This document shows positions 24,694 through 34,132 of a stretch of DNA of 64,000 nucleotides, one piece after another (the first letter of the stretch is position 1; the number at the start of each line of letters is the position of its first letter). The notes under the pieces are model-generated. The model was not told the DNA's origin, did not search any database, and saw only the letters and a list, made by a program, of their open reading frames with translations. The DNA is taken from NCBI RefSeq assembly GCF_000155735.2, contig NC_020908.1, positions 2,609,001-2,673,000 on the forward strand, read 5' to 3'. Source of the DNA: Octadecabacter arcticus 238 (GTDB lineage: Bacteria; Pseudomonadota; Alphaproteobacteria; Rhodobacterales; Rhodobacteraceae). The translations under genes were made by a program, and so were the position numbers.

Positions 24694-25551
24694 ATGCAGA
24701 TTGTCTACCATATCGGCGCGAATTGTACAGATCAGGACCGCCTGCTCAAATCTGCCCTAAAAAATGCAGAAACCTTCGCGGCACTGGGTGTCAAAGTCCC
24801 CGGCCCCGGCAAGTATCGCAGCCTAATTCGTGAAACTATTCAATCTCTTGACGGGAAACCACCTGCGGCTGACACACGTGAAATCCTGCTCGACGCGATT
24901 CTAGATGATGACCACTGCAACCGTCTCGTGATGAGCCATTCACAGTTCATGTGCGTCCATCGACGGGTGTTTGAGCACAGCATTTTCTACGAACTAGCGG
25001 AACAAAAACTGCGCGGCCTTGAAAACCTGTTTCCTGATGATGAGATCGAAATCTTCCTCGGCATACGCGACCCGGCGACATTTATTCCGGAAATTTTCGG
25101 CGATTCTCCGGTGGACAGCTTTACAGATTTCATGCGCGGGATTGATCCGCTTGAATTGCGCTGGTCCGATCTTGTTGCGCGCATTCGCACCTTTCTGCCG
25201 CGCGCCAGCCTGACGGTTTGGTGCAATGAGGACACGCCACTGATCTGGGCGCAGCTCATTCGTGAACTTGCAGGCGTCGATTCACTTACAAAAATCACTG
25301 GCGGCTTTGATCTGCTCAGCGCAATCATGAGCGCTGAGGGCATGCATGCCTTCGTCACCTATCTCAAGGCAAACCCACCCCAAACCGAACAGCAAAAGTG
25401 GCGAATTATAGCAGCGTTTCTGGAAAAATACGCGCTTGAAGAAGAAGTCGAGGATGAGATCGACATTCCCGGCTGGACCCAAGAGACCCTCTCCCAGCTG
25501 ACCGCGAACTACGACGAAGACATCTACCGGATTGAACATATGGAAAGGTGA
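24694..25551 (+). CDS. conserved hypothetical, sulfotransferase-like N-terminus
   Basis: 285 aa, starting MQIVYHIGANCTDQDRLLKS. The opening strand-loop-helix resembles the PAPS-binding loop region of sulfotransferase-like proteins (HIGxxKTGT), but the Lys/Thr loop residues are absent, so catalytic sulfotransfer is unlikely. The middle (EIFLGIRDPATFIPEIF) matches the DPATxxPS-like segment seen in related Rhodobacterales proteins. The C-terminus is acidic. It sits on the chromosomal side of tRNA-Thr, about 150 bases past the tRNA, and seven bases before the PhzF gene in the same direction, so the two are probably co-transcribed. Confidence 0.65.
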   Translation: MQIVYHIGANCTDQDRLLKSALKNAETFAALGVKVPGPGKYRSLIRETIQSLDGKPPAADTREILLDAILDDDHCNRLVMSHSQFMCVHRRVFEHSIFYELAEQKLRGLENLFPDDEIEIFLGIRDPATFIPEIFGDSPVDSFTDFMRGIDPLELRWSDLVARIRTFLPRASLTVWCNEDTPLIWAQLIRELAGVDSLTKITGGFDLLSAIMSAEGMHAFVTYLKANPPQTEQQKWRIIAAFLEKYALEEEVEDEIDIPGWTQETLSQLTANYDEDIYRIEHMER

Positions 25552-25557
25552 ATTTTA

Positions 25558-26421
25558 TTGGCCCCTAGTTTGCAAAAATCACGTCCTTTCATGCAATGCG
25601 ACGTCTTCAGCACGACGCCCATGGGCGGCAACGGGTTGGCGGTGGTACTTGACGGCGCGGGGCTTACCGCTGAGGCGATGCAGCGCTTTGCCCGCTGGAC
25701 CAATTTGGCCGAAACCTCGTTCGTCTTTGCGCCCAGCGATCCAGCCGCCGACTATGACATTCGCATTTTCACAGTGTCGCGCGAATTGCCCTTTGCGGGG
25801 CATCCGACATTGGGCACCGCCGCCTGCTGGCTTGCGGCGGGCAACACGCCAAAACAAGCGGGCGTCATCCGACAAAATTGCGGCGTTGGGCTGGTCCACA
25901 TTGACCTGACAGGCGACACACCCGTCTTCGTCGCACCGCCAACGTCCATTGCGGACATGGCGGCCCCGATGCTGGCGGCAATCACCGCTGGCCTACACCT
26001 TGATCCGACGCGCATCTTACGCCACGCGGTGCTCGACAACGGACCCGTCTGGCATGCGATTGAAATGCAAAGTGCCGACGATCTTCTGTCGCTGGACGCG
26101 GGCGCGATCACGCCCGTCAGCGGCCTCGCGGTGGGGCTGATAGCGCCGCGCAGCAATGGCGATGCGGACTTTGAAGTTCGGATGTTTTCGATGTGGGCAG
26201 GTCTGAACGAAGACCCGGTCACCGGATCCTTAAACTCTGCGTTGGCCCATTGGATGCAGGCGCAGGGGCGCGTTCAACGCCCCTATAGTGTGGCCCAAGG
26301 AACCTGTATCGGGCGTCATGGACGGGTCCATGTCATCCCGTCACCAGATGATGCGGACAACGGGCCAATCCGCATCGGCGGGCACACGAATATCTTGATC
26401 AAGGGCCATGTAACCCTCTGA
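25558..26421 (+). CDS. PhzF family isomerase/epimerase-like protein
   Basis: 287 aa from a TTG at 25558, preceded by GGAAAGGTG; an internal ATG at 25591 is the alternative. PhzF hallmarks are present: VFSTTPMGGNGLAVV at the start, the catalytic Glu52 in NLAETSFV, FAGHPTLG, and EDPVTGS in the second half. The fold is two diaminopimelate-epimerase-like domains. The family isomerises small hydroxylated acids, as PhzF does in phenazine synthesis, but most family members are of unknown substrate. There are no phenazine genes here, so the role is open. Confidence 0.88.
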   Translation: MAPSLQKSRPFMQCDVFSTTPMGGNGLAVVLDGAGLTAEAMQRFARWTNLAETSFVFAPSDPAADYDIRIFTVSRELPFAGHPTLGTAACWLAAGNTPKQAGVIRQNCGVGLVHIDLTGDTPVFVAPPTSIADMAAPMLAAITAGLHLDPTRILRHAVLDNGPVWHAIEMQSADDLLSLDAGAITPVSGLAVGLIAPRSNGDADFEVRMFSMWAGLNEDPVTGSLNSALAHWMQAQGRVQRPYSVAQGTCIGRHGRVHVIPSPDDADNGPIRIGGHTNILIKGHVTL

Positions 26422-26428
26422 TCAAGAT
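26392..26428. terminator. stem-loop between convergent genes
   Basis: ATCTTGATCAAGGG (26392-26405) pairs with CCCTCTGATCAAGAT (26414-26428) with one bulged base, leaving an 8-base loop. It lies at the junction of the convergent PhzF and gapR genes, so it could serve both strands. There is no strong T-tract. Confidence 0.5.
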
Positions 26429-26685
26429 CACATGCCAAGCGCTTCTTTGTACATGTCCATCACCGCTTCTTCTTCGGCAATATCGTCGCTGTCGCGTTTA
26501 CGCAGGGCAATAATCTTGCGCATGACGGACGTGTCATAGCCACGACCTTTGGCCTCAGACATGACTTCTTTTTGCTGCTCGGCGAGGTCTTTTTTCTCGG
26601 CGTCCAGACGTTCGATGCGTTCGATAAACTGGCGCAATTCGTCTGCGGTCACGCGGTAGCTGGTGTCGGTAGATGTTTCAGACAT
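26428..26685 (-). CDS. gapR: GapR family nucleoid-associated protein (DUF2312)
   Basis: 85 aa from the ATG at 26683-26685 with GAGG upstream. The family blocks are complete: LRQFIERIERLDAEKKDLAE, VMSEAKGRGYDTSVMRKIIA and LRKRDSDDIAEEEAVMDMYK. GapR forms an all-helical clamp on overtwisted, AT-rich DNA and helps topoisomerases ahead of replication in alphaproteobacteria. The frame is open further up to 26745, but the longer start has no support. It is a core alphaproteobacterial gene. It is divergent from the two-helix membrane protein at 26826. Confidence 0.92.
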   Translation of the reverse strand: MSETSTDTSYRVTADELRQFIERIERLDAEKKDLAEQQKEVMSEAKGRGYDTSVMRKIIALRKRDSDDIAEEEAVMDMYKEALGM

Positions 26686-26825
26686 ATCGGGCCTCATGTC
26701 GCTGGATTTGGCTCTCTCCATACCCGCCCTGCCGCCGCACGGCAAGCGGTTGCGTGCACTCTGTGGGCGCGATACTTCATGCGCGTTCGCAGGCCCGACA
26801 GCAGGGCCAAAAGCGGGCCCAAAAT

Positions 26826-27053
26826 ATGGAGACGCACGTGGACCTTTTGATCCCCATCGGCGCGGTGATTTCGGTCATCGGAATTATCGGCATCGCCCTA
26901 AGCATCGTGCAGGTGCGTCGCGCCAAACGCATGGCCGCCAACGACGACGAACTACGCGCCAAAATTCAGGCGGTCTTGCCGCTAAACCTCGGGGCCTTTC
27001 TGGTGTCTGTTATCGGTCTGATGTGCGTCGTAATTGGCGTGATCCTAACCTAG
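26826..27053 (+). CDS. small membrane protein, two transmembrane helices
   Basis: 75 aa from the ATG at 26826 (METHVDLLIPIGAVISVIGI). There are two hydrophobic segments, about residues 7-27 and 52-73, separated by a basic and acidic loop (QVRRAKRMAANDDELRAKIQ). Upstream in-frame codons to 26673 have poor composition and overlap the gapR start, so they were rejected. The family is unnamed to me. It overlaps the 3' end of the convergent fadJ pseudogene by 9 bases. Confidence 0.65.
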   Translation: METHVDLLIPIGAVISVIGIIGIALSIVQVRRAKRMAANDDELRAKIQAVLPLNLGAFLVSVIGLMCVVIGVILT

Positions 27054-28383
27054 CGAATCAAAGCCGCGCGCGTCTTTGATTGCATGATCCAGAAGATCGG
27101 GCGCAGCCCAGATGGCGCTGTCCTCACCCCAGACCCTAAGGTCTTTGCGCACGCCGATCAGCCCGGCACTTTGCATCGCGCGCATCGGACCACCTGCACG
27201 GCGTGGAAAGCTCATGCCATAAACCGCCAGCGCGTCAATATCTGACGGGCGTTGCACGGCCTTTTCCGCAACACAGGCACACCCTTCAACCAGCAATGCC
27301 GCGACCAGGCGGCGTGCGATTGTGTCGTTTTGGGTCTTGGCACCCTTGCCACCGAACGGCCCCATGCGAAACCCGTAAGCGACCATGGCACCATCGACAT
27401 CATCCGCGCTCACGCCACTTTCGACCAGATAATCTGCGGCTGCGCGCATGGCATTGTGCAGGCGTTGCACGGTAGATTTTCCCATCGGGTTCACAGGTCT
27501 GAACGCGGTGCCATCTCGTTCAATCAAGGCGTTATCAATCTTGCATTCTGCCATGAAAACATGGCGCAAAGCGATCGATTGTGGATGGGCAAGGCAGCGC
27601 TCGAACGCATCCGCCTCAAACGCCAATCCTGCATCAAACGGTAACAAACCCGAGGCCTCAACACAGACCAAAACGCGTCTGGGCGCATGCAATGGGTTGT
27701 CCGCAAGGGCCGCGCGCCACTTGGCAATCGCTGCGCTGTACCCGCGCCCGTCCATCAGATGACTGCGGTTATCGCGGGTCCGGCGCGGCCCGTTGCCGTG
27801 TTCGATCAAGTTCAGTGCAAAAGCAATTGCGCCTGATGCCAGATCGCCCTGCACAATACCGTCCACAAGTTGTGAACGATACGCAACCGAGGCTTCAACC
27901 GCGACTGTCTAAATCATCATTTGCAAAGCCCGCGGTGCCCCGATCAGACGTGGCAACCGTTGCGTGCCACCGCCGCCAGGTACCAGCCCCATTATTACTT
28001 CAGGCAAGCCGATCTTTGCGTCCGGTGACGCCAAACGGTAATGCGCCGCCAACAACAATTCAGCCCCCCCCACCAAGCGCCAAACCATAAAAAGGCTGCA
28101 ACGACGGGTTTGGTGCATGATTCAATTCGGTCGCACAATTGTGCCAATGACGGCTGTTTTGCCGGCTTGCCAAATTCGCGAATATCCACGCCAGCTGAAA
28201 ACATCCGCCCCGACGCGATCAACACCACCGCTTTGATGTCTGGATTTGCGTCAATACGGATGAACGCTTCCCACAGACCAGCGCGCAAAGGGGCTGACAA
28301 TGTGTTCACCGGTTCGGCGTCAAGCGTGACAACGCCAACCCCCTCCAACACCCGAAATCGTACCAACCGCGGAGTTATTGTCA
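27045..28383 (-). pseudogene. fadJ-like 3-hydroxyacyl-CoA dehydrogenase/enoyl-CoA hydratase, broken
   Basis: Remains of a multifunctional beta-oxidation enzyme. The 28383-27909 part encodes the enoyl-CoA hydratase domain (SGRMFSAGVDIREFGKP, then [20 protein letters not shown] after a frame change near 28085) and ends in a stop at 27909. The 27866-27045 part gives the following linker (GNGPRRTRD, AGLAFEADAFERCLAHPQS) and then jumps to the C-terminal dehydrogenase domain (NPMGKSTVQRLHNAM, VAYGFRMGPFG). The NAD-binding domain with its GxGxxG is missing, a deletion near 27545. The 5' end is replaced by IS256. At least three lesions make it non-functional. Confidence 0.85.
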
Positions 28384-29746
28384 AATCTGGTGTTTGAGTA
28401 TTGTTGGTCATGCGGTGATCTGGTCGGGGTTTGTGGTTTCGATTCCGTCTTTGAACGTGACGCCTGTGATGACTTTTGCGAGGTAGTCAAAGCCGCGTAG
28501 CTTCCTCCAATTTTGCTCAGCACATTGCCCCAGTTTGAACATCATGTGCAGCATGCCATCGCGTGACAGGCAGCCCTTTGAACGCTTGGTACGATGCCGG
28601 ATCGTCGCGAAGGCCGATTCAATTGGATTGCTAGTGCGGATGCTTTGCCAATGCTGCGCCGGGAAGTCGAAGAATGCCATGAGTTCCTCACGATCTTTTT
28701 GCAGGCATAGTGTGGCCTTGGGATATTTGGGTTCGTAGGTTTTGATGAACAGATCGAACGCCTTTTCTGCATCGACTTTGGTCTCGGCCTGCCAGATGTC
28801 GTGCAGCGCGGCCTTGGCTTTTGGCTGAGACAGCTTGGGTAAACAATTGAGCACGTTCATCGTTTTGTGTTGCCAACAGCGTTGATGGCGGGTCTCAGGA
28901 TAGACTTCGTCCATGGCCGCCCAAAACCCCATGGCACCGTCCCCGATGGCCAGTTTGGGCGCATTCATGCCTCGGCTTTTGAGGTTAAGCAGAACCTCGC
29001 GCCAGCTCTGCGTGGACTCGCGCACCCCATCCTCAATTGCCAGAAATCGCTTCTTGCCACGGGCAGTTACCCCAATAATAACAAGGGCACAGAGCTTGTC
29101 ATCCTCGCCCCGAAGGCCGCTGTGAACGCCGTCGGCCCAGATATAGACGATGGGCTCGTCATCTAACTCAGCGCCTTTCCAAGCCTCGTATTCATTGGCC
29201 CAATCGCGTTTTAAACGCGAAACCGTATTAGCCGACAAGCCAACGGCATCTGGGCCCAGAAGAACCTTGAGGGCGGGAGCCATCTCGCCGCTGGAGATCC
29301 CTTTGAGGTAAAGCCATGGCAAGGCCGCTTCCAGCGTCTTCGTGCGGCGCACATAGGGCGGCACCAGGGCAGACCGGAATGTCACCGGTGTGCCGTCCTT
29401 GGACCGAACCTTTGGAATGCGCACGCTCACAGGGCCAATGCCCGTTTGAAACGGGCGGGCCGGATGATGTCCATTACGCACGACTGCCGCGTGACCGGCA
29501 TCGGTGCGTAAGCCGGTAAATTGCGCCAAATAACTGACAAGCTCAGCCTCAACTGCTGTCGCGATCAATTGTTGTGCTCCCGTTTTCAGCAACTCCGTCA
29601 ACGCGTCCGTCATCTCGTCTCGACGCGCATAATCAACAATGTTAGTAGTTCCCATGGTGGTGTATCTCCTTTGGTTGGGCTGCTGTCTTCCAACAACAAT
29701 TCAACCAGATACGCCGCCAACCTTCAAACCACTCAAACACCAGATT
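28384..29746 (-). mobile_element. IS256-family insertion sequence
   Basis: A 16-bp inverted repeat AATCTGGTGTTTGAGT is found at 28384-28399 and, inverted, at 29731-29746, enclosing one transposase gene. The flanks (GTTATTGTC left, CAGTCATAG right) do not show a clear target duplication. The insertion removed the 5' end and promoter of the fadJ-like gene. The first 10 or so residues of the frame open at 28411 come from the IS end. Confidence 0.85.
28408..29655 (-). CDS. IS256-family (mutator-type) transposase
   Basis: 415 aa, full length. The mutator-type DDE core is complete: Asp in YIWADGVHSG, Asp in IGDGAMGFW and Glu in TSNPIESAFATIRHRT. The Cys/His insertion-domain block RCWQHKTMN is present. 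The N-terminus (TDALTELLKTGAQQLIATAV) is the usual helical DNA-binding region. No frameshifts are seen. It is transcribed in the same direction as the fadJ remnant it truncated. The element is probably capable of movement. Confidence 0.93.
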   Translation of the reverse strand: MGTTNIVDYARRDEMTDALTELLKTGAQQLIATAVEAELVSYLAQFTGLRTDAGHAAVVRNGHHPARPFQTGIGPVSVRIPKVRSKDGTPVTFRSALVPPYVRRTKTLEAALPWLYLKGISSGEMAPALKVLLGPDAVGLSANTVSRLKRDWANEYEAWKGAELDDEPIVYIWADGVHSGLRGEDDKLCALVIIGVTARGKKRFLAIEDGVRESTQSWREVLLNLKSRGMNAPKLAIGDGAMGFWAAMDEVYPETRHQRCWQHKTMNVLNCLPKLSQPKAKAALHDIWQAETKVDAEKAFDLFIKTYEPKYPKATLCLQKDREELMAFFDFPAQHWQSIRTSNPIESAFATIRHRTKRSKGCLSRDGMLHMMFKLGQCAEQNWRKLRGFDYLAKVITGVTFKDGIETTNPDQITA

Positions 29747-29933
29747 CAGTCATAGCTCCCAACCGCGCCATGTGATCCCTTTGAGCATCTGTGCACGTCC
29801 AGCGAGACAGATCATAGTTAACAGAATGGCGGTCCGAACCCGAAAGGGGAAGCCCCAAAGCATTTTTCCCCAAATGTCACAGCAGGCAGCGTCAAACGCT
29901 AGACGCCTAGCGCCGCGCGGCCTAGGATGTGCC

Positions 29934-30359
29934 ATGGATATTCGCCAGATCACCCCCACCTACGCCGTCTCGCCGCAGATCGACCCTGAGGATTTGGCAG
30001 CGCTCGCGCAAGCCGGATTCACCACCATTATCAACAACCGCCCGTGCAGCGAAATTCCACCGTCACATCAGGTGGACGCAATGCAGATCGCAGCCGACGC
30101 GGCTGGGCTGACATTTGTCGTGCTCCCAGCGACCCATGCGACCCTGACGCCTAATCTCGCAGCCCAACAAAAACAGGCCTGCGCGAAATCGGATGGCCCC
30201 GTGTTGGCCTATTGTGCGTCCGGCACCCGCTGCACAATTATTTGGGCGATGATGCAAGTGGGAGTCATGAGCGCCGACGACATCGTCCAAACAGCCGCGG
30301 ATCACGGTTATGATCTTCGTGCGATGCGGGACCAGCTGGACGCGCTTAAAAACGGTTGA
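29934..30359 (+). CDS. TIGR01244/DUF442 family phosphatase- or sulfurtransferase-like protein
   Basis: 141 aa from the ATG at 29934 (MDIRQITPTYAVSPQIDPED), the usual start of this family. The longer frame to 29772 crosses non-conserved sequence. The active-site loop AYCASGTR places Cys94 and Arg99 in the C-x4-R pattern of DUF442 proteins, which adopt a dual-specificity phosphatase fold. Related domains fuse with beta-lactamase-like hydrolases linked to sulfide metabolism. The substrate is unknown. It is convergent with the FliM-like gene. Confidence 0.82.
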   Translation: MDIRQITPTYAVSPQIDPEDLAALAQAGFTTIINNRPCSEIPPSHQVDAMQIAADAAGLTFVVLPATHATLTPNLAAQQKQACAKSDGPVLAYCASGTRCTIIWAMMQVGVMSADDIVQTAADHGYDLRAMRDQLDALKNG

Positions 30360-30371
30360 TCCCAACCACGA

Positions 30372-31367
30372 CTACCCCTCAACCAAATCAGATGCTGTGA
30401 TGTTTGGGTCTGTAATTTCAGGCACCACGTCCGCCACCACATGACCCTTCGAAGGTGTTGGCGTCGCGAGGTTGGTCGGATCATCTTGCAATTCAACGCG
30501 GCTATGCTGAACCCTTACGGCCCGTTTGCCCGCCACTTGCCCCAACCGCGCTGTTGTGATGATGATCCCACCCGGTCCGGTCAACGTTACCGACCCGACG
30601 GTGGTGCCGGCCAAATTCAGCACTTGACCAACCTCAAATCCCTCAAGCTTGTGGATCGGCATCGTCATGCGTGTCAGGATCGCGTCCAATTCCGCGGGCG
30701 CCTCTTGAACGGCGTCGCGCAGCGCCACGGACCAACCGGATGTGTCTTTGACAGGCGCAGTTACCACCGACACCTTGGGGCGCATGGCGATCAGCATCTC
30801 ACCCTGCGTCTCGCCGCCGCCCATCTGAATTGTAATGCGACATATGCGGTAGTTTCCCTGTACCATAACCAGTCCCGCGGTGCGCAAATCATCAATTGGA
30901 CCAATATCATAGGCCGCGGGCTCTAAATCTGCCGCACCAAAGCCAACCTCTGCTAGTTCTGCCAAAACTTGGCTGGCGAACGGCAGTGTCATCACGGCAT
31001 CAACCCGTGTGACGCGGCGTTGGTCATCGCTTGGGGGCAGCAAACTTCCCATCGTTTGCATTTCAACCAAGGCGGATCTCAACGGCTGATCCAATAAAAA
31101 CAGCCCCGTCAATCCTGCCAATGATCCATCGCGCAACCCCAACACGACCCACCCTTCCGGCCCGCCTTCAATCAGGCTTTCTGCGTCCATATCTTCTTCA
31201 GAAATACCCAAGACCGAAACCGATAGTCCTGCGGCCTTGTCTGCCGCACGCCCCAGCGCGCGCCGCATTTGGCGCATCGGCGTGGCAGGTTGTGCGCCTT
31301 GCGCCACTGGGGGCGCCTGCGTCAGTCCCAGCTTTTGGGCGAGGATTGGGTTGATCGCCGCCATCAA
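30372..31367 (-). CDS. orphan FliM/FliN-family protein
   Basis: 331 aa. The N-terminus (INPILAQKLGL) and the C-terminal SpoA-like domain (about residues 240-300, with LEGFEVGQVLNLAGTTVGSV and QVAGKRAVRVQ) match flagellar motor switch FliM/FliN proteins. It lacks a visible EIDALL-type CheY-binding motif at the extreme N-terminus. No flagellar genes are nearby; instead it lies downstream of the symporter-type sensor kinase in the same direction, with an 80-base gap. It may be a stray flagellar component typical of Rhodobacterales or a receiver-binding partner. Confidence 0.72.
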   Translation of the reverse strand: MMAAINPILAQKLGLTQAPPVAQGAQPATPMRQMRRALGRAADKAAGLSVSVLGISEEDMDAESLIEGGPEGWVVLGLRDGSLAGLTGLFLLDQPLRSALVEMQTMGSLLPPSDDQRRVTRVDAVMTLPFASQVLAELAEVGFGAADLEPAAYDIGPIDDLRTAGLVMVQGNYRICRITIQMGGGETQGEMLIAMRPKVSVVTAPVKDTSGWSVALRDAVQEAPAELDAILTRMTMPIHKLEGFEVGQVLNLAGTTVGSVTLTGPGGIIITTARLGQVAGKRAVRVQHSRVELQDDPTNLATPTPSKGHVVADVVPEITDPNITASDLVEG

Positions 31368-31447
31368 GAATATCCCGCACTACAGTTCATCGCCTGTGTG
31401 TAGCGCACGCGAGGTTACCAACCCACTAACGACACGGTTTCAAGCGG

Positions 31448-34132
31448 CTATTGTGCGGCCAACGCTTGCGCCTCGGGCAACGTCACGCGAAACGCAGCCC
31501 CACCCTGCCCCGGCAGATACGTCACATCGCCCCCAAGTGCGCCCATAATTTGGCGACAAATTGCAAGGCCAAGCCCCGCACCACCTGCCTTGCCCTCATC
31601 TTCCAGCCGCGAAAATTTCTCGAATATCATCGATTGGCTTTCGCTCGGGATGCCCGCGCCGTTGTCACAAAAATCCACAACTGTTTGGCCCGTTAATTGA
31701 CGCACGATGATGAGCAATTGCGGGGACTCGTCGGCGCAGTATTTGGCCGCATTGCTGATCAAATTAATGAACACTTGCGCCAATCGGTCCAGATCGGTCC
31801 GCACACTCACAGCCTCATTGCCCGCCTTGCGCACAATCGCCAGTTTACCGTTGTCCGCGCCCGATGCGATCACCGCGCGGTCCAACACATCCGCGAGCAT
31901 GCCCTGTCCGACGTTCAACTGCACATGCCCGCTTTCCAGCACGCCAAGATCCAGCAAATCGTCCAACAATCGCGTCAATCGGTTGCTTTCTTCGTGGATG
32001 ATGCCCGCGAACCGTTTGCGCGCACCATCTTCCACGTCATCGTTGCGCAAAATATCGGAAAACGACCGGATCGACGTCATCGGCGTGCGCAATTCGTGGC
32101 TGATCTGGCTAAGAAACGCGTCCTTCTGGATGCTCAGCGCGGTCAACTTTTCGTTGGCTTCGCGCAACGCGCGTGCGGTGCGGTTGGCCTCGGCACTTTT
32201 GGCCTCAAGGCGGTTGGAATATTCCATGATCTGCGCGGTTTCATCCGCCACCGCGATCAGATCATCCACCGACACCATCGTGCCTTCGGTCAGCTGACCG
32301 ATCATCGCATGCGCCGTGGCCGCCCCGACAGAGCCCGCCAATTCGCGTTCGAGCCGCCCAATAAAGTCAGGCGTCACGTCAGGCTGAAACCCCGCCTTTC
32401 CTTGCGATTGCGCTTCCCTTGCAAAGATCGCCAGCGCCTCTGCACCACCAAGTATGCGTTGGGACATCACCAACAAGTCCTCAGCTTGGGCAGCCGTTTT
32501 CGACCAAGTGCGCGCACCGCTGGAATAATCGAAAACATTAACGAATTGCGCCCCTTGCAGACGTTCCAGCGGGTTTGGAAAGGTCAGGATCGACACGATT
32601 ATGAACGCCGACGTGTTCAGGAACATCGACCAGAACAGCGCATGCACGAATGGATCAATCCCCACGATCCCGAACAATGCCTCAGGGCGCAGCCAGCCGA
32701 TGCCGAGCGGCCCGCCGACGAACACAGCTTGTGATATCACCGCATCAATACCGAAACTGGGCAGGAAATTTGTCCACACCCAGACGCTAAATCCGACAAT
32801 CAGACCCGCACCCGCGCCCCAGCGATTTGCGCCGCGCCAAAACACACCGCCAATCATCGCAGGCAGGACCTGCACAACGCCGATGAAGGACACCAATCCG
32901 ATGGCGGCCAGCGCCGTGCCACCGCCTGACAGGCGGAAATAGACATAGCCCAGCGCCATAATGACGCCGATCGACACCCGCCGTGACATCACCACGACGC
33001 GGCGCACATCCCCCGATACCACCGCACCGGGGGTGCGCGCATTCAACCAGCTGGGCACGACGATGTGGTTGCTCACCATTGTCGCCAATGCCAGCGCCGC
33101 CACAATCACCATGGACGTGGCTGACGAAAAGCCGCCCAAAAACGCAAGGATCGCAAGGCCCTGTCGCCCTTCGCTAATGGGCACCGTCACCACAAACAAA
33201 TCAGGGTTCGCGCCTGCAGGCATCAGATCAAGGCCAACCACCGCGATGGGCACAACAAACAGGCTCATCAACATCAGGTAAGTCGGGAACGCCCAGCTTG
33301 CGGTGCTGAGACTGCGTTCATCGGAATTTTCCACCACCAAGACCTGAAACATCCGCGGCAGACAGATAAACGCCGCACCGGACACGAAAATCAGACCGAT
33401 CCAGCGGCTCGGGCTCGGGGCCCACTGGCTTTGCGCCGATGCGTCGATCAAATCCAGCGTCGCACCAACGCCGCCCGCAACGCCCCAAACCACAAAGATA
33501 CCAACAGCAAGCAACGCGCACAGCTTCACCACAGCCTCCACCGCAATGGCGAGCACAATACCGTGGTGGCGTTCATGTGCATCCAAGTTGCGCGTGCCAA
33601 ACAACACCGTAAACACGGCCAGCCCAACGGCCACCCACATGGCCGCACGGTTCAGATCACGCGGAATCCAAACCTCACCACTGCTGGCAGCAAACACCGC
33701 GATGGATTGGGTCACCGATTGAAGTTGCAGCGCGATATAGGGTGTCGTGCCAGCGATCGCCAAGACCGTGACCATCACCCCCAGCACGGGTGATTTGCCG
33801 TAACGCGATGAAACAAGGTCCGCGATTGATGTCAGACGTTGCGTGCGCCCGATGCGCACCAGTTTGCGCACCAGCCACCACCACCCGATCATCACCAAGG
33901 TCGGCCCGAGATAGATCGTCAGAAATTCGAGGCCGGATCGCGCCGCATAGCCCACCGCGCCATAAAACGTCCAAGCGGTGCAATAAATACTCAACGACAA
34001 GGTGTAGATCGCCGAACTGCGCATCCATGCGGCTTTGCCCTGCGCCGCACGTCGTTCAGCGGCAAAGGCGATCAAAAAAAGGAACACGACATAGGCAAGT
34101 GAGACGAGGATCAGCAGGTTGAATGAAATCAT
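31448..34132 (-). CDS. sensor histidine kinase with SLC5/solute-symporter domain (CrbS/CbrA-like)
   Basis: 894 aa from the ATG at 34130-34132, which overlaps the preceding stop (ATGA). The first 520 or so residues form about 13 membrane helices of sodium:solute symporter type (YTLSLSIYCTAWTFYGAVGY and others). A helical linker follows, then HisKA with His679 in SHELRTP and HATPase_c with NLISNAAKY, DNGAGIP and GGAGLGLA. CrbS-type kinases of this architecture control acetyl-CoA synthetase and acetate use in other proteobacteria. Its closeness to acs and an ScfR-type regulator suggests an equivalent role here. Confidence 0.88.
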   Translation of the reverse strand: MISFNLLILVSLAYVVFLFLIAFAAERRAAQGKAAWMRSSAIYTLSLSIYCTAWTFYGAVGYAARSGLEFLTIYLGPTLVMIGWWWLVRKLVRIGRTQRLTSIADLVSSRYGKSPVLGVMVTVLAIAGTTPYIALQLQSVTQSIAVFAASSGEVWIPRDLNRAAMWVAVGLAVFTVLFGTRNLDAHERHHGIVLAIAVEAVVKLCALLAVGIFVVWGVAGGVGATLDLIDASAQSQWAPSPSRWIGLIFVSGAAFICLPRMFQVLVVENSDERSLSTASWAFPTYLMLMSLFVVPIAVVGLDLMPAGANPDLFVVTVPISEGRQGLAILAFLGGFSSATSMVIVAALALATMVSNHIVVPSWLNARTPGAVVSGDVRRVVVMSRRVSIGVIMALGYVYFRLSGGGTALAAIGLVSFIGVVQVLPAMIGGVFWRGANRWGAGAGLIVGFSVWVWTNFLPSFGIDAVISQAVFVGGPLGIGWLRPEALFGIVGIDPFVHALFWSMFLNTSAFIIVSILTFPNPLERLQGAQFVNVFDYSSGARTWSKTAAQAEDLLVMSQRILGGAEALAIFAREAQSQGKAGFQPDVTPDFIGRLERELAGSVGAATAHAMIGQLTEGTMVSVDDLIAVADETAQIMEYSNRLEAKSAEANRTARALREANEKLTALSIQKDAFLSQISHELRTPMTSIRSFSDILRNDDVEDGARKRFAGIIHEESNRLTRLLDDLLDLGVLESGHVQLNVGQGMLADVLDRAVIASGADNGKLAIVRKAGNEAVSVRTDLDRLAQVFINLISNAAKYCADESPQLLIIVRQLTGQTVVDFCDNGAGIPSESQSMIFEKFSRLEDEGKAGGAGLGLAICRQIMGALGGDVTYLPGQGGAAFRVTLPEAQALAAQ

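Noticed and set aside
28384..28411. Native N-terminus of the fadJ-like protein (MTNNTQTPDL)
   Set aside because: These codons come from the IS256 end, whose inverted repeat ends at 28384; the real N-terminus is lost.
31697..32734. 345-aa open frame opposite the sensor kinase
   Set aside because: Antisense shadow of the kinase coding sequence with an unnatural His/Arg/Gln-rich composition.
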